From Amycolatopsis anabasis (GTDB lineage Bacteria; Actinomycetota; Actinomycetes; Mycobacteriales; Pseudonocardiaceae): a stretch of 64,000 nucleotides of DNA. The position numbers and the translations under genes were made by a program. The stretch covers positions 1 to 64,000 of the forward strand of contig NZ_VTHK01000026.1 of NCBI RefSeq assembly GCF_009765355.1. Direction: 5' to 3'. The first letter of the stretch is position 1, and each line of letters starts with the position of its first letter. Of this stretch, positions 15,329 to 22,967 are shown piece after piece. The notes below the pieces were generated by a model. It was given only the letters and a program-made list of their open reading frames with translations, was not told where the DNA came from and searched no databases.

Positions 15329-15336
15329 TGTATACA
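15329..15336. promoter_or_regulatory. Putative oxalate-regulon operator E (partial)
   Basis: TGTATACA is the 8-bp self-complementary core of site D, repeated 22 bases upstream of it relative to the antiporter gene. The phasing suggests cooperative binding of two regulator dimers; this is inference. Confidence 0.5.
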
Positions 15337-15405
15337 CCCCGGGCAGCGGAATGTCGACAAGTTCCCGCCCCTCACCGGGACCTCATGACAACGGGTAACG
15401 CGAGG

Positions 15406-15888
15406 TCAGCTGCGGGACCAGGCGGCGCGCATCCAGTTGACGCCCAGCACGACCATGGTGATCACGGCGAGGATCATCCCGATCCCGGGCCCCTCGCCGA
15501 CGGTGTTGTTCGAATGCGAGGACTGCTGCGACCAGATGGCCAGCATCCCGTCGACGAACGCGAACCAGCTGCCGACCGCGCACACCCAGGTCAGCCACCA
15601 GCGCCGGGTCGCCAGCGCGAGGACCGAAGCGAGCACGCCGAACGCCGTGGAGGTCGCCGCGAACAGCCGCGGAATCGCGCCGCCGCCCTGCCCGGCGAGC
15701 ACCTGCCAGCCGACGTGGTCCCCCGCCCAGGGCAGCAGCTGGCCGACGATGAGCACGAACACCGCGCAGGCGATGACGAACCCCCGGCGCCCCAGTTCGA
15801 CCGTGCGCGCGGCGCGGTTCACCACCTGGTCGACATCGGCGGCGAGTTCCTTGAACTCCGCGGAGTTGCCGTTCGGCACGTCGGTCAT
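15406..15888 (-). CDS. Conserved membrane protein downstream of miaB (Rv2732c-like)
   Basis: 160 residues with four hydrophobic segments (near 38-56, 70-90, 96-118 and 130-150) and a short acidic N-terminus. It corresponds in position and character to the conserved transmembrane gene that follows miaB in mycobacteria. The ATG overlaps the miaB stop (ATGA), so it is translationally coupled to miaB. No biochemical function is known to me. It is followed, on the same strand, by the antiporter promoter with sites D and E. Confidence 0.75.
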   Translation of the reverse strand: MTDVPNGNSAEFKELAADVDQVVNRAARTVELGRRGFVIACAVFVLIVGQLLPWAGDHVGWQVLAGQGGGAIPRLFAATSTAFGVLASVLALATRRWWLTWVCAVGSWFAFVDGMLAIWSQQSSHSNNTVGEGPGIGMILAVITMVVLGVNWMRAAWSRS

Positions 15889-17363
15889 CACGCACACCCA
15901 CCCGTCGTCGCGGGCTGGGCCGCCGGAGCACCGAACGCGGGCAGCCCCAGGCTCACCCCGTTCGTCTTCGGCCGCAGCCCGGCCTCGGCGTTGTCCCCGG
16001 CCACGGTACGACGGTGGGACAGCAGATCGCCATCGGCAACCAGGTGATGCGGCGCGCCATAGGTGACCACGGCCTCCACCACGTCGCCCGGGCGCACCGC
16101 GCGGTCGATCGCGGGCCCGGTCGGCGTGAAGTGCACCAACCGGCCGTCCCGGGCGCGCCCGCTCATCCGGCGCGTCTCGGTGTCCTTGCGCCCCTCGCCG
16201 GTGGCGACCAGCAGCTCGACCTTCCGGCCGACCAGCTTCTTGTTCTCCTGCCAGGCGATGTCGTTCTGCAACTCGATGAGCCGGTCGTAGCGCTCCTGCA
16301 CGACCTGCTTCGGCAGCTGGCCGTCCATCTCGGCGGCGGGGGTGCCGGGCCGCTTCGAGTACTGGAAGGTGAACGCGCTGGAGAACCGGGCCTGCGCGAC
16401 GACGTCCAGGGTCGCCTGGAAGTCCGCCTCGGTCTCCCCGGGGAAGCCGACGATGATGTCGGTGGTGATCGCCGCGTCCGGCATGGCCGCGCGCACTTTG
16501 TCCAAAATGGACAAGAAGCGGGCGGATCGGTAGGAGCGCCGCATTTCCTTGAGCACCCGGTCCGAACCGGACTGCAGCGGCATGTGCAGCGACGGGCACA
16601 CGTTCGGCGTCTCGGCCATCGCGTCGATCACGTCGTCGGTGAACGCGGCCGGATGCGGCGAGGTGAAACGCACCCGCTCCAGGCCGTCGATCGAACCGCA
16701 GGCGCGCAGCAGTTTGCCGAAGGCCAGCCGGTCGCCGAACTCGACGCCGTAGGAGTTCACGTTCTGCCCGAGCAGCGTCACTTCGAGCACGCCCTCGGCG
16801 ACCAGCGCCTCCACCTCGGCGAGGATCTCGCCGGGCCGCCGGTCGCGTTCCTTGCCGCGCAGCGACGGCACGATGCAGAACGTGCACGTGTTGTTGCAGC
16901 CGACCGAGATCGACACCCAGCCCGAGTAGGCGGAGTCGCGCCGGGCGGGCAGCGTCGACGGGAAGGTCTCCAGCGATTCGAGGATCTCCACCTCGGCCTC
17001 GGCGTTGTGCCGGGCCCGCTCCAGCAGCGTCGGCAACGAGCCGATGTTGTGCGTGCCGAACACCACGTCCACCCAGGGCGCGCGCCGCACGATGTCGCCG
17101 CGGTCCTTCTGCGCCAGGCAGCCGCCGACCGCGATCTGCATCCCCGGGTTGGCGGTCTTCGCCGGGCGGAGCTGCCCGAGGTTGCCGTACAGCTTGTTGT
17201 CGGCGTTCTCCCGCACCGCGCAGGTGTTGAACACGACGACGTCCGGCGCGTCGTCGGGGCCGGCGGCCACGTAGCCCGCCTCTTCCAGCTGCCCGGCGAG
17301 CCGTTCGGAGTCGTGCACGTTCATCTGGCAGCCGAACGTGCGGATCTGGTAGCTCCGGGTCAC
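15888..17363 (-). CDS. miaB: tRNA-2-methylthio-N6-dimethylallyladenosine synthase
   Basis: A radical-SAM methylthiotransferase acting on position 37 of tRNAs reading UNN codons. The 491-residue protein has the N-terminal UPF0004 domain with three cluster cysteines (TFGCQMNVHDSE, FNTCAVRENA, VGGCLAQK). Next comes the radical-SAM CNNTCTFC motif near residue 160, followed by LGQNVNSYG and a C-terminal TRAM domain. GTG 17363 has AGGAG upstream and lies right before the conserved strand. A TGTCCAAAATGGACA palindrome occurs inside (16499-16513). It is housekeeping and in conserved neighbourhood with gluABCD and recA. Confidence 0.94.
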   Translation of the reverse strand: MTRSYQIRTFGCQMNVHDSERLAGQLEEAGYVAAGPDDAPDVVVFNTCAVRENADNKLYGNLGQLRPAKTANPGMQIAVGGCLAQKDRGDIVRRAPWVDVVFGTHNIGSLPTLLERARHNAEAEVEILESLETFPSTLPARRDSAYSGWVSISVGCNNTCTFCIVPSLRGKERDRRPGEILAEVEALVAEGVLEVTLLGQNVNSYGVEFGDRLAFGKLLRACGSIDGLERVRFTSPHPAAFTDDVIDAMAETPNVCPSLHMPLQSGSDRVLKEMRRSYRSARFLSILDKVRAAMPDAAITTDIIVGFPGETEADFQATLDVVAQARFSSAFTFQYSKRPGTPAAEMDGQLPKQVVQERYDRLIELQNDIAWQENKKLVGRKVELLVATGEGRKDTETRRMSGRARDGRLVHFTPTGPAIDRAVRPGDVVEAVVTYGAPHHLVADGDLLSHRRTVAGDNAEAGLRPKTNGVSLGLPAFGAPAAQPATTGGCA

Positions 17364-17416
17364 CCGTTCTCCTGGGTCGCGTAGTACGTATGCGACTCCA
17401 GGGTAAGCCCCGTCGA

Positions 17417-17764
17417 TCACAGCCCGAGATGCAGGCGCAGGGCGTCCTCCAGCCGGGCCAGCACCGCGGCCGGGACCCGGCCCGCACGCCGCCCGATTCG
17501 CCCGACCGAGACCGAGCGGACCTGCTCGGCCTGGGCCTTCGAGTCCCGGGACAGGCCGCATTCCCCGGCGGGCAGAAGCACCTGAAAGGGGAAGATCCGG
17601 GACACGTTCGAGGTCACCGGGACCACCGTGACCACGCCGCGGCCGAGCCGGGTGGCCACCGCGTTGGCGCCGTCGTTGCTCATGATCACCGCGGGGCGGA
17701 CCTTGTTCGACTCCGTCCCGCGCACCGGTTCGAAATCGACCAGGCGGATCTCACCTCGCCGCAT
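17417..17764 (-). CDS. MazF/PemK-type toxin (endoribonuclease)
   Basis: A 115-residue CcdB/PemK-fold protein. It begins RRGEIRLVDFEPVRGTESNK and continues VRPAVIMSNDGAN, VVTVVPVTSNV and QAEQVRSVSVGRIG, the usual MazF blocks including the RP and PVT motifs. Such toxins cut single-stranded RNA at short motifs and are held by the cognate antitoxin. Its ATG overlaps the antitoxin stop (ATGA), the standard module layout. It sits between miaB and the glutamate importer. Confidence 0.9.
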   Translation of the reverse strand: MRRGEIRLVDFEPVRGTESNKVRPAVIMSNDGANAVATRLGRGVVTVVPVTSNVSRIFPFQVLLPAGECGLSRDSKAQAEQVRSVSVGRIGRRAGRVPAAVLARLEDALRLHLGL

Positions 17765-17988
17765 CAGCGGGTCGCGACGCCGTCACCGACCGCCGATTCC
17801 CAGGCCCGCGCGTCCTCGTCGGCGGACCACTCCTCCCAGGCTTCGCGGTAGGCATCCTCGAGCTGGGAGGCGCGCAGCAGTTCGACCGCGCGCTGGATGA
17901 CCGCCGAACGCGAGGGCACATTCGACTTCGCGGCGTAGTCGTCGATGAACGCCACGTCCTCCTCGGCCAGGCTCACGCTCAGTTTCAT
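17764..17988 (-). CDS. Ribbon-helix-helix antitoxin (MazE-like)
   Basis: 74 residues. The N-terminal MKLSVSLAEEDVAFIDDYA and SRSAVIQRAVELL form a ribbon-helix-helix DNA-binding domain. The acidic C-terminal tail (EAWEEWSADEDARAWE) is suited to wrapping the toxin. No clear ribosome site precedes the ATG, so the message may be leaderless. A small dyad TACCAGCGGTA (18000-18010) sits just upstream and could be its own operator. It is coupled to the toxin gene by an ATGA overlap. Confidence 0.87.
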   Translation of the reverse strand: MKLSVSLAEEDVAFIDDYAAKSNVPSRSAVIQRAVELLRASQLEDAYREAWEEWSADEDARAWESAVGDGVATR

Positions 17989-18220
17989 ACCGAGAATGCT
18001 ACCAGCGGTACTACCCGAGTGCCACTACGCGAAGGCCCAGGTCGACAGCCGTGCCGGAGTGACTAGAGTTACGCGCGCCGAAGTGCTCCACCGCCCGCCC
18101 GGGGACGCGGGTCGCGTGACACGTAGGTTGCGTTTTGATCCAAATAGGGGGTTCGAGGGGCGAGTTCGGTGTTAGATCCCCCGTACCGACTCCCACGACC
18201 ACAGCGCCTTTGGAGGCCAG

Positions 18221-18976
18221 ATGACCGCAGCGACGTCAGCGCCGCCGATGATCAAGGCGACCGCCGTGAACAAGTTCTTCGGCGAGCTGCACGTGCTGAA
18301 GGAGATCAACCTCGAGGTTCCGCGCGGCCAGGTGGTCGTCGTGCTCGGCCCGTCCGGGTCCGGCAAGTCCACGCTCTGCCGGGCGATCAACCGGCTCGAG
18401 CCGATCAACTCGGGCGAGATCTCGGTGGACGGCAAGCCGCTGCCCGCGGAGGGCAAGGCGCTCGCCGCGCTGCGCGCCGACGTCGGCATGGTCTTCCAGT
18501 CGTTCAACCTCTTCGCGCACAAGACCATCGTCGAGAACGTGATGCTCGCGCCGCTCAAGGTTCGCAAGATCAAGGAACCCGAGGCGCGCAAGACCGCGAT
18601 GGAATTGCTCGAGCGGGTCGGCATCACGAACCAGGCGGACAAATATCCCGCGCAGCTCTCCGGCGGTCAGCAGCAGCGGGCCGCGATCGCCCGCGCGCTG
18701 GCCATGCGGCCGAAGGTGATGCTGTTCGACGAACCGACCTCCGCCCTGGACCCGGAAATGGTCCAGGAGGTGCTGGACACGATGACCGCCCTGGCGAAGG
18801 ACGGCATGACGATGCTGGTCGTCACCCATGAGATGGGTTTCGCCCGCCGAGCCGCGCACCGCGTGGTGTTCATGTCCGATGGTGAGATCGTCGAGGACTC
18901 CACCCCGGATGATTTCTTCACCAAGCCGAAGTCCGAACGAGCGAAGGATTTCCTCGGCAAGATCCTGACCCACTAG
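18221..18976 (+). CDS. gluA: Glutamate ABC transporter ATP-binding protein
   Basis: A 251-residue polar amino-acid ABC ATPase. Walker A is GPSGSGKST, the Q-loop is VFQSFNLFAH, the signature LSGGQQQRAAIARALA, Walker B VMLFDEPTSALDPE, and the switch His lies in VVTHEMGFA. GGAGG lies shortly before the ATG. The order ATPase, binding lipoprotein and two permeases matches gluABCD of Corynebacterium. The 230-base leader upstream holds no other gene. Confidence 0.9.
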   Translation: MTAATSAPPMIKATAVNKFFGELHVLKEINLEVPRGQVVVVLGPSGSGKSTLCRAINRLEPINSGEISVDGKPLPAEGKALAALRADVGMVFQSFNLFAHKTIVENVMLAPLKVRKIKEPEARKTAMELLERVGITNQADKYPAQLSGGQQQRAAIARALAMRPKVMLFDEPTSALDPEMVQEVLDTMTALAKDGMTMLVVTHEMGFARRAAHRVVFMSDGEIVEDSTPDDFFTKPKSERAKDFLGKILTH

Positions 18977-19030
18977 CGAACCGCGCCACCCGCGCGGGCT
19001 TCGCTCGAAGAAGAAACAGGAGAGGTTCAC

Positions 19031-19948
19031 ATGAGGATCCGCACCCTTGTGGTGGGACTTGCCGTCGGCAGTCTCGCGCTGACCGCATGCGGCAAGGAAG
19101 GCGAGCCCGGGACCGGCGGCACGCAGGGCACCGGCGCCAACAACGAGGCTCAGCTGCCCACCTACCAGGTGGCTCAGAACGTCGACGTGGCCGGATCGCC
19201 GACCTTCGCGAAGGTCAAGGGGCGTGGCGGGCTCATCATCGGCGTCAAGGACGACCAGCCCGGCCTCGGCCAGAAGGACGCCACCACCGGCAAGTACTCC
19301 GGCTTCGACATCGAGATCGCCAAGCTGGTCGCGGCGAGCCTCGGCTACGACGAAAGCAAGATCACCTACAAGCCGGTCCAGTCGGCCAGCCGCGAGCAGG
19401 CGATCGCCAACGGCGACATCGACTACTACGTCGGCACCTACACCATCAGCGACAAGCGCAAGCAGCAGATCTCCTTCGCCGGACCCTACTTCGAGGCCGG
19501 TCAGGACCTGCTGGTGCGCAAGGACGACAACTCGATCACCGGCCCGGAGACGTTGAAGGGCAAGAAGGTCTGCTCGGCGATCGGTTCGACCCCGATCCAG
19601 CGGGTGCGCGAGCAGAACCTCACCGAGCCGGGCAACATCGTCGAGTTCCAGAAGTACTCCGAGTGCGTCGACAAGCTGGTCAGCAAGCAGGTCGACACGT
19701 TGACCACCGACGACGCGATCCTCAAGGGCTACGCCGCGCAGGACCCGGACCAGCTCAAGGTCGTGGGCAAGCCGTTCTCCAAGGAGCCCTACGGCATCGG
19801 CCTGAACAAGGACGACAAGGCGCTGCGGGACAAGATCAACGACACCCTGCAGAAGGCCCTGGACGACAACACGTGGCAGAAGATCTACGACGCCACGCTG
19901 GGCAAGTCCGGCGCCGCCGCCCAGAAGCCGGTCATCAACCGGTACTGA
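19031..19948 (+). CDS. gluB: Glutamate-binding lipoprotein of ABC transporter
   Basis: A 305-residue family 3 solute-binding protein. The signal peptide ends in LALTAC with the lipidated Cys at residue 20. The mature part has the amino-acid-binding folds (YSGFDIEIAKLVAASLGY, NGDIDYYVGTYTISDKRK). It is tethered outside the membrane to feed GluCD. It follows gluA by 54 bases with AGGAG upstream. A strong hairpin after it probably raises its dose over the permeases. Confidence 0.9.
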   Translation: MRIRTLVVGLAVGSLALTACGKEGEPGTGGTQGTGANNEAQLPTYQVAQNVDVAGSPTFAKVKGRGGLIIGVKDDQPGLGQKDATTGKYSGFDIEIAKLVAASLGYDESKITYKPVQSASREQAIANGDIDYYVGTYTISDKRKQQISFAGPYFEAGQDLLVRKDDNSITGPETLKGKKVCSAIGSTPIQRVREQNLTEPGNIVEFQKYSECVDKLVSKQVDTLTTDDAILKGYAAQDPDQLKVVGKPFSKEPYGIGLNKDDKALRDKINDTLQKALDDNTWQKIYDATLGKSGAAAQKPVINRY

Positions 19949-19956
19949 CGTAACCA

Positions 19957-19988
19957 GGGTGACCGGCGGGCGCGCCCGCCGGTCACCC
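19957..19988 (+). terminator. Perfect 32-bp palindrome between gluB and gluC
   Basis: A 16-bp perfect arm beginning GGGTGACCGGCGGGCG pairs with its exact complement, followed by CTTTGT. It starts nine bases after the gluB stop. It probably acts as a partial terminator or an mRNA 3'-end stabiliser, giving more binding protein than permease. Confidence 0.75.
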
Positions 19989-20028
19989 CTTTGTCCCGGA
20001 TCACCAGCACCGCGGCGGGGAAGGCTCG

Positions 20029-20676
20029 ATGGACGTCCTGCTCGATAACCTGGACCTCTTTGGTCCCTTCTTCCTGAACACGATCAAGCTCTTTCTGCTC
20101 GCCGGTGCGGCGAGCCTGATCTTCGGCACGTTCCTCGCGATGTTGCGGGTGAGCCCGGTGCCGGTGTTCCGCGCCGCCGGCGCGGTCTACGTCACCGTGG
20201 TGCGCAACACCCCGCTGACGCTGGTCTTCGTGTTCTTCGTCTTCGCCTACCCGCTGCTGGACATCATCGGCCTGTCGTATTTCGTGGCCGCGGTGGTGGC
20301 GCTGACCGTGTACACCTCGGCGTTCATCTGCGAGGTCGTGCGGTCCGGGATCAACACGGTCCCGGTCGGCCAGGCCGAGGCCGGTCGCGCGCTGGGCCTG
20401 ACCTTCACCCAGATCCTCGGCCAGATCGTGCTCCCCCAGGCCATCCGCTCGGTGATGCCGCCGCTGGTGAGCATGCTGATCGCGTTGCTGAAGAACACCA
20501 CGATCGCCGCCGGGTTCTCGGTGACCGAGGCGGGCGCGATCCGCCAGTACCTGTCCGAACGCGGGGAGAACCAGTTGATCGGCCTGCTGTGGGTCGCCCT
20601 CGGGTTCATCATCCTGGTGTCGGTCCTGTCCTTCGTCCAGCGAGTCTTCGAGAAGCGGTGGAGCGTGGCCCGATGA
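20029..20676 (+). CDS. gluC: Glutamate ABC transporter permease 1
   Basis: 215 residues with about five membrane helices and the binding-protein-dependent permease loop EAGRALGLTFTQILGQIVLPQAIR, where the EAA-type motif contacts the ATPase. It is of the short HisM/GlnP class used in amino-acid importers. It overlaps gluD by ATGA. Confidence 0.88.
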   Translation: MDVLLDNLDLFGPFFLNTIKLFLLAGAASLIFGTFLAMLRVSPVPVFRAAGAVYVTVVRNTPLTLVFVFFVFAYPLLDIIGLSYFVAAVVALTVYTSAFICEVVRSGINTVPVGQAEAGRALGLTFTQILGQIVLPQAIRSVMPPLVSMLIALLKNTTIAAGFSVTEAGAIRQYLSERGENQLIGLLWVALGFIILVSVLSFVQRVFEKRWSVAR

Positions 20677-21563
20677 GCAGTGTTCTCTTCGATGTTCCGG
20701 GGCCGAAGGCACGCATGCGGCACCAGTTGATGGCGGTGCTCGGCATCGTCCTCCTGGTCGCGCTCATCGCGTATGTGGCATACCGCTTCTACGACAGCAA
20801 CCAGTTCACCCCCAAGAAGTGGGAATGGCTGGAGTACAAGCAGGTCCAGGAAGACCTGCTCACCGCGGTCTTCGCGACGCTGAAGGCTTTCGCCCTCGGC
20901 GCGGTTCTCGCGCTCGTGTTCGGTGCGGTGTTCGCGGCGGGCCGGTTGTCCGACCACAAGTGGGTCCGCGGGATCTCGGTCGCCGTGGTCGAGTTCTTCC
21001 GCGCGATCCCGCTGCTGGTCCTGATGTTCCTGTTCTACTACGGCCTGCCGATGACCGGCCTGCAGATGACGCCGTTCCTGGCCGTGGTGCTCGGGCTGAC
21101 GCTGTACAACGGTTCGGTGCTCGCCGAGGTGTTCCGCGCCGGGATCCTGGCGCTGCCGAAGGGGCAGGGTGAGGCGGCCTACGCGCTGGGCATGCGCAAG
21201 ACCCAGGTGATGTTCCTGGTCCTGCTGCCGCAGGCGATCCGGGCCATGCTGCCGACCATCATCAGCCAGCTCGTCGTGCTGCTGAAGGACACCGCGCTCG
21301 GTTTCCTGATCACCTATCCCGAGCTGCTGTACTACGCGCGGTACATCGGTTCCCAGGGGCAGTTCGGCCGCCCGATCGTGCCGACCACGATCGTCGCCGG
21401 GGCCATCTACATCACGCTGTGCCTGCTGCTGACCGCGCTCGCGACGTACCTGGAGCGGCGCAACCGCCGCAGCAAGAAGCACATCGAGCTGACCGACCAC
21501 AAGGCCGAAGAGATCGCGATGGGCGGGGTCGCGGGCGGGGGCGGCGGCACCGGGCTGGCCTGA
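20673..21563 (+). CDS. gluD: Glutamate ABC transporter permease 2
   Basis: 296 residues. It has a longer N-terminus with an extra helix (about residues 20-40), then the typical permease core with EAAYALGMRKTQVMFLVLLPQAIR as the ATPase-docking loop. The Lys/Glu-containing C-terminal tail ends in a Gly-rich run. The ATG at 20673 overlaps the gluC stop; the longer in-frame reading from 20589 is not needed. A terminator hairpin follows at 21596. Confidence 0.88.
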   Translation: MSSVLFDVPGPKARMRHQLMAVLGIVLLVALIAYVAYRFYDSNQFTPKKWEWLEYKQVQEDLLTAVFATLKAFALGAVLALVFGAVFAAGRLSDHKWVRGISVAVVEFFRAIPLLVLMFLFYYGLPMTGLQMTPFLAVVLGLTLYNGSVLAEVFRAGILALPKGQGEAAYALGMRKTQVMFLVLLPQAIRAMLPTIISQLVVLLKDTALGFLITYPELLYYARYIGSQGQFGRPIVPTTIVAGAIYITLCLLLTALATYLERRNRRSKKHIELTDHKAEEIAMGGVAGGGGGTGLA

Positions 21564-21595
21564 CTGACCTGTTTGACCTGATTGGCCGTTCGGCG

Positions 21596-21624
21596 GCTAC
21601 CCCGGGCGGACCGCCCGGGGTAGC
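21596..21624 (+). terminator. Terminator hairpin after gluD
   Basis: GCTACCCCGGGCGG pairs with CCGCCCGGGGTAGC around a single-base centre (effectively a 13-bp stem with a 3-base loop). It lies 32 bases after gluD and ends nine bases before the next ATG, so the methyltransferase message may initiate within or after it. Confidence 0.75.
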
Positions 21625-21633
21625 GTCCGGTTC

Positions 21634-22371
21634 ATGCCGGAATCCCAGCAGTACGACGCCATCAGCGAGCTGTACGAGCGGGTCAAGCACATTCCGGTGG
21701 GGCTCGCCGAACAGGAGACGGTGTTCTCCGCGCTGCCCGGTCTGCGCGGCCGGTCCGTCCTCGACGTCGGCTGCGGCACCGGGTTCTACCCCCGGAAGTT
21801 CCGGGAAGCGGGCGCTCGGCGCGTGATCGGCGTGGACTCCTCGCGGGAGATGATCTCCCACGCGCAGGGCATCGAGGAACACGATCCGCTCGGCGTCTCG
21901 TACGAGGTGCACGATGCCGCGTCGCTCCCGAAGATCGGCGACTTCGACGTGGTGACCGCGATCTGGCTGCTCGGCTACGCGGAAGGCGAGGACGGGCTGG
22001 ACCGGATGGTCACCGGGCTGGCCGCGAACCTGGCCGCCGGGGGCACCCTGGTCGCACTGGTGCCGAATCCGGACCTCGACTGGGACCACTTCGCCGCCTA
22101 CCAGCCCTATGGCCTGTGGGGCACGAAAACGGTGACCTCCTCGGGGCGGCAGGGCTGCGTGGTGCACGTCGCCGGGGACCCGCCGTTCGATTTCGAGTCG
22201 TACTTCTGGCCTCCGGGCGTGATCGAAGCTTCCCTGGACCGAGCCGGATTCACCGGCGTGCGCCGCCACCCGCCGGAGGTCCCGCCGAAGGCGATGGCCG
22301 ACCGCGGCGAAGCCTTCTGGGCACCACTCCTGGCCAACCCAACTTTCGCCGTGCTCACCGCCACGCGTTGA
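21634..22371 (+). CDS. Class I SAM-dependent methyltransferase
   Basis: A 245-residue protein with the SAM-binding motif I VLDVGCGTGFYPRKF near residue 40, the acidic ribose-binding residue in VIGVDSSREM, and motif IV-like FDVVTAIWLLGYA. The substrate is unknown. There is no Shine-Dalgarno sequence; the gluD terminator hairpin occupies the leader, so the transcript may be leaderless. Its 3' end overlaps the convergent hypothetical gene by 17 bases. Confidence 0.85.
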   Translation: MPESQQYDAISELYERVKHIPVGLAEQETVFSALPGLRGRSVLDVGCGTGFYPRKFREAGARRVIGVDSSREMISHAQGIEEHDPLGVSYEVHDAASLPKIGDFDVVTAIWLLGYAEGEDGLDRMVTGLAANLAAGGTLVALVPNPDLDWDHFAAYQPYGLWGTKTVTSSGRQGCVVHVAGDPPFDFESYFWPPGVIEASLDRAGFTGVRRHPPEVPPKAMADRGEAFWAPLLANPTFAVLTATR

Positions 22372-22690
22372 CATCCTGGTGCGTCCGGGCGAGTCTGCTG
22401 CGGCACTCGGCGAGAACCGCTTCACACGCGTGGCAGACGTAGATCGCGCAGGTCTTCTTTCGCGAGCTCACCCGGTACGATCCCCCGCACAGCAGATCCA
22501 CGTAGGTTCCGTCCGGGGGTTGGACTCCCCAGAACGTCCGATGCCAGACGCCGCCGATTACCGGGCGATAACCATAACCTTCAAGGGCTTTGTGCAGCCG
22601 CACCGCACTCTCCATTCCCGATGGCGAGCGCACCGCCCGCCGCTTGTGGTGTATCGAAAGATGATCGCGAATTTGGTACGGGCGAACCAT
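22355..22690 (-). CDS. Hypothetical Cys-containing small protein
   Basis: 111 residues from ATG 22690, with no family recognised. The second half looks coding (normal third-base GC and codon choice) and contains GYGYRPVIGGVWHRTFWGV, then VDLLCGGSYR and CAIYVCHACEAVLAEC. The spaced cysteines could bind zinc. Base composition drops upstream, so the start is uncertain and the real gene may begin at a downstream ATG. It converges on the methyltransferase. Confidence 0.45.
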   Translation of the reverse strand: MVRPYQIRDHLSIHHKRRAVRSPSGMESAVRLHKALEGYGYRPVIGGVWHRTFWGVQPPDGTYVDLLCGGSYRVSSRKKTCAIYVCHACEAVLAECRSRLARTHQDVNAWR

Positions 22691-22967
22691 TCCATTCACG
22701 CTGATGGATGGATGCGAATTTCCGGCCGCGCCGCACCGCCCGCCGTTGAGGGCCCATCGGATTGCGAACTCCGAGTGAAATTGATCTCCACGGGGTCGGT
22801 GCCTTGCGAAGCATCGCGGCGCGATGCAGTGAATGATTCCTGCTTGAGACCGATTTCCGGCGCTGATGGTCGCGCTGTGTTCCCGCCGGTACCCGATGGA
22901 GGCGTCGCACCTTCCGCGTAGTTTGATCAATCCGTGGACACGACCGGGTGACCCGTCCCGGCCCGCC
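22691..22967. other. Gene-free stretch with lower GC
   Basis: 277 bases with noticeably lower GC than the surroundings. No convincing ORF, repeat or hairpin was seen. It separates the end of the GH63 gene from the hypothetical gene; both lie on the minus strand. Confidence 0.4.

Noticed and set aside
17989..18220. tRNA or small RNA gene before gluA
   Set aside because: No cloverleaf or T-loop consensus was found; the stretch is treated as promoter and leader.
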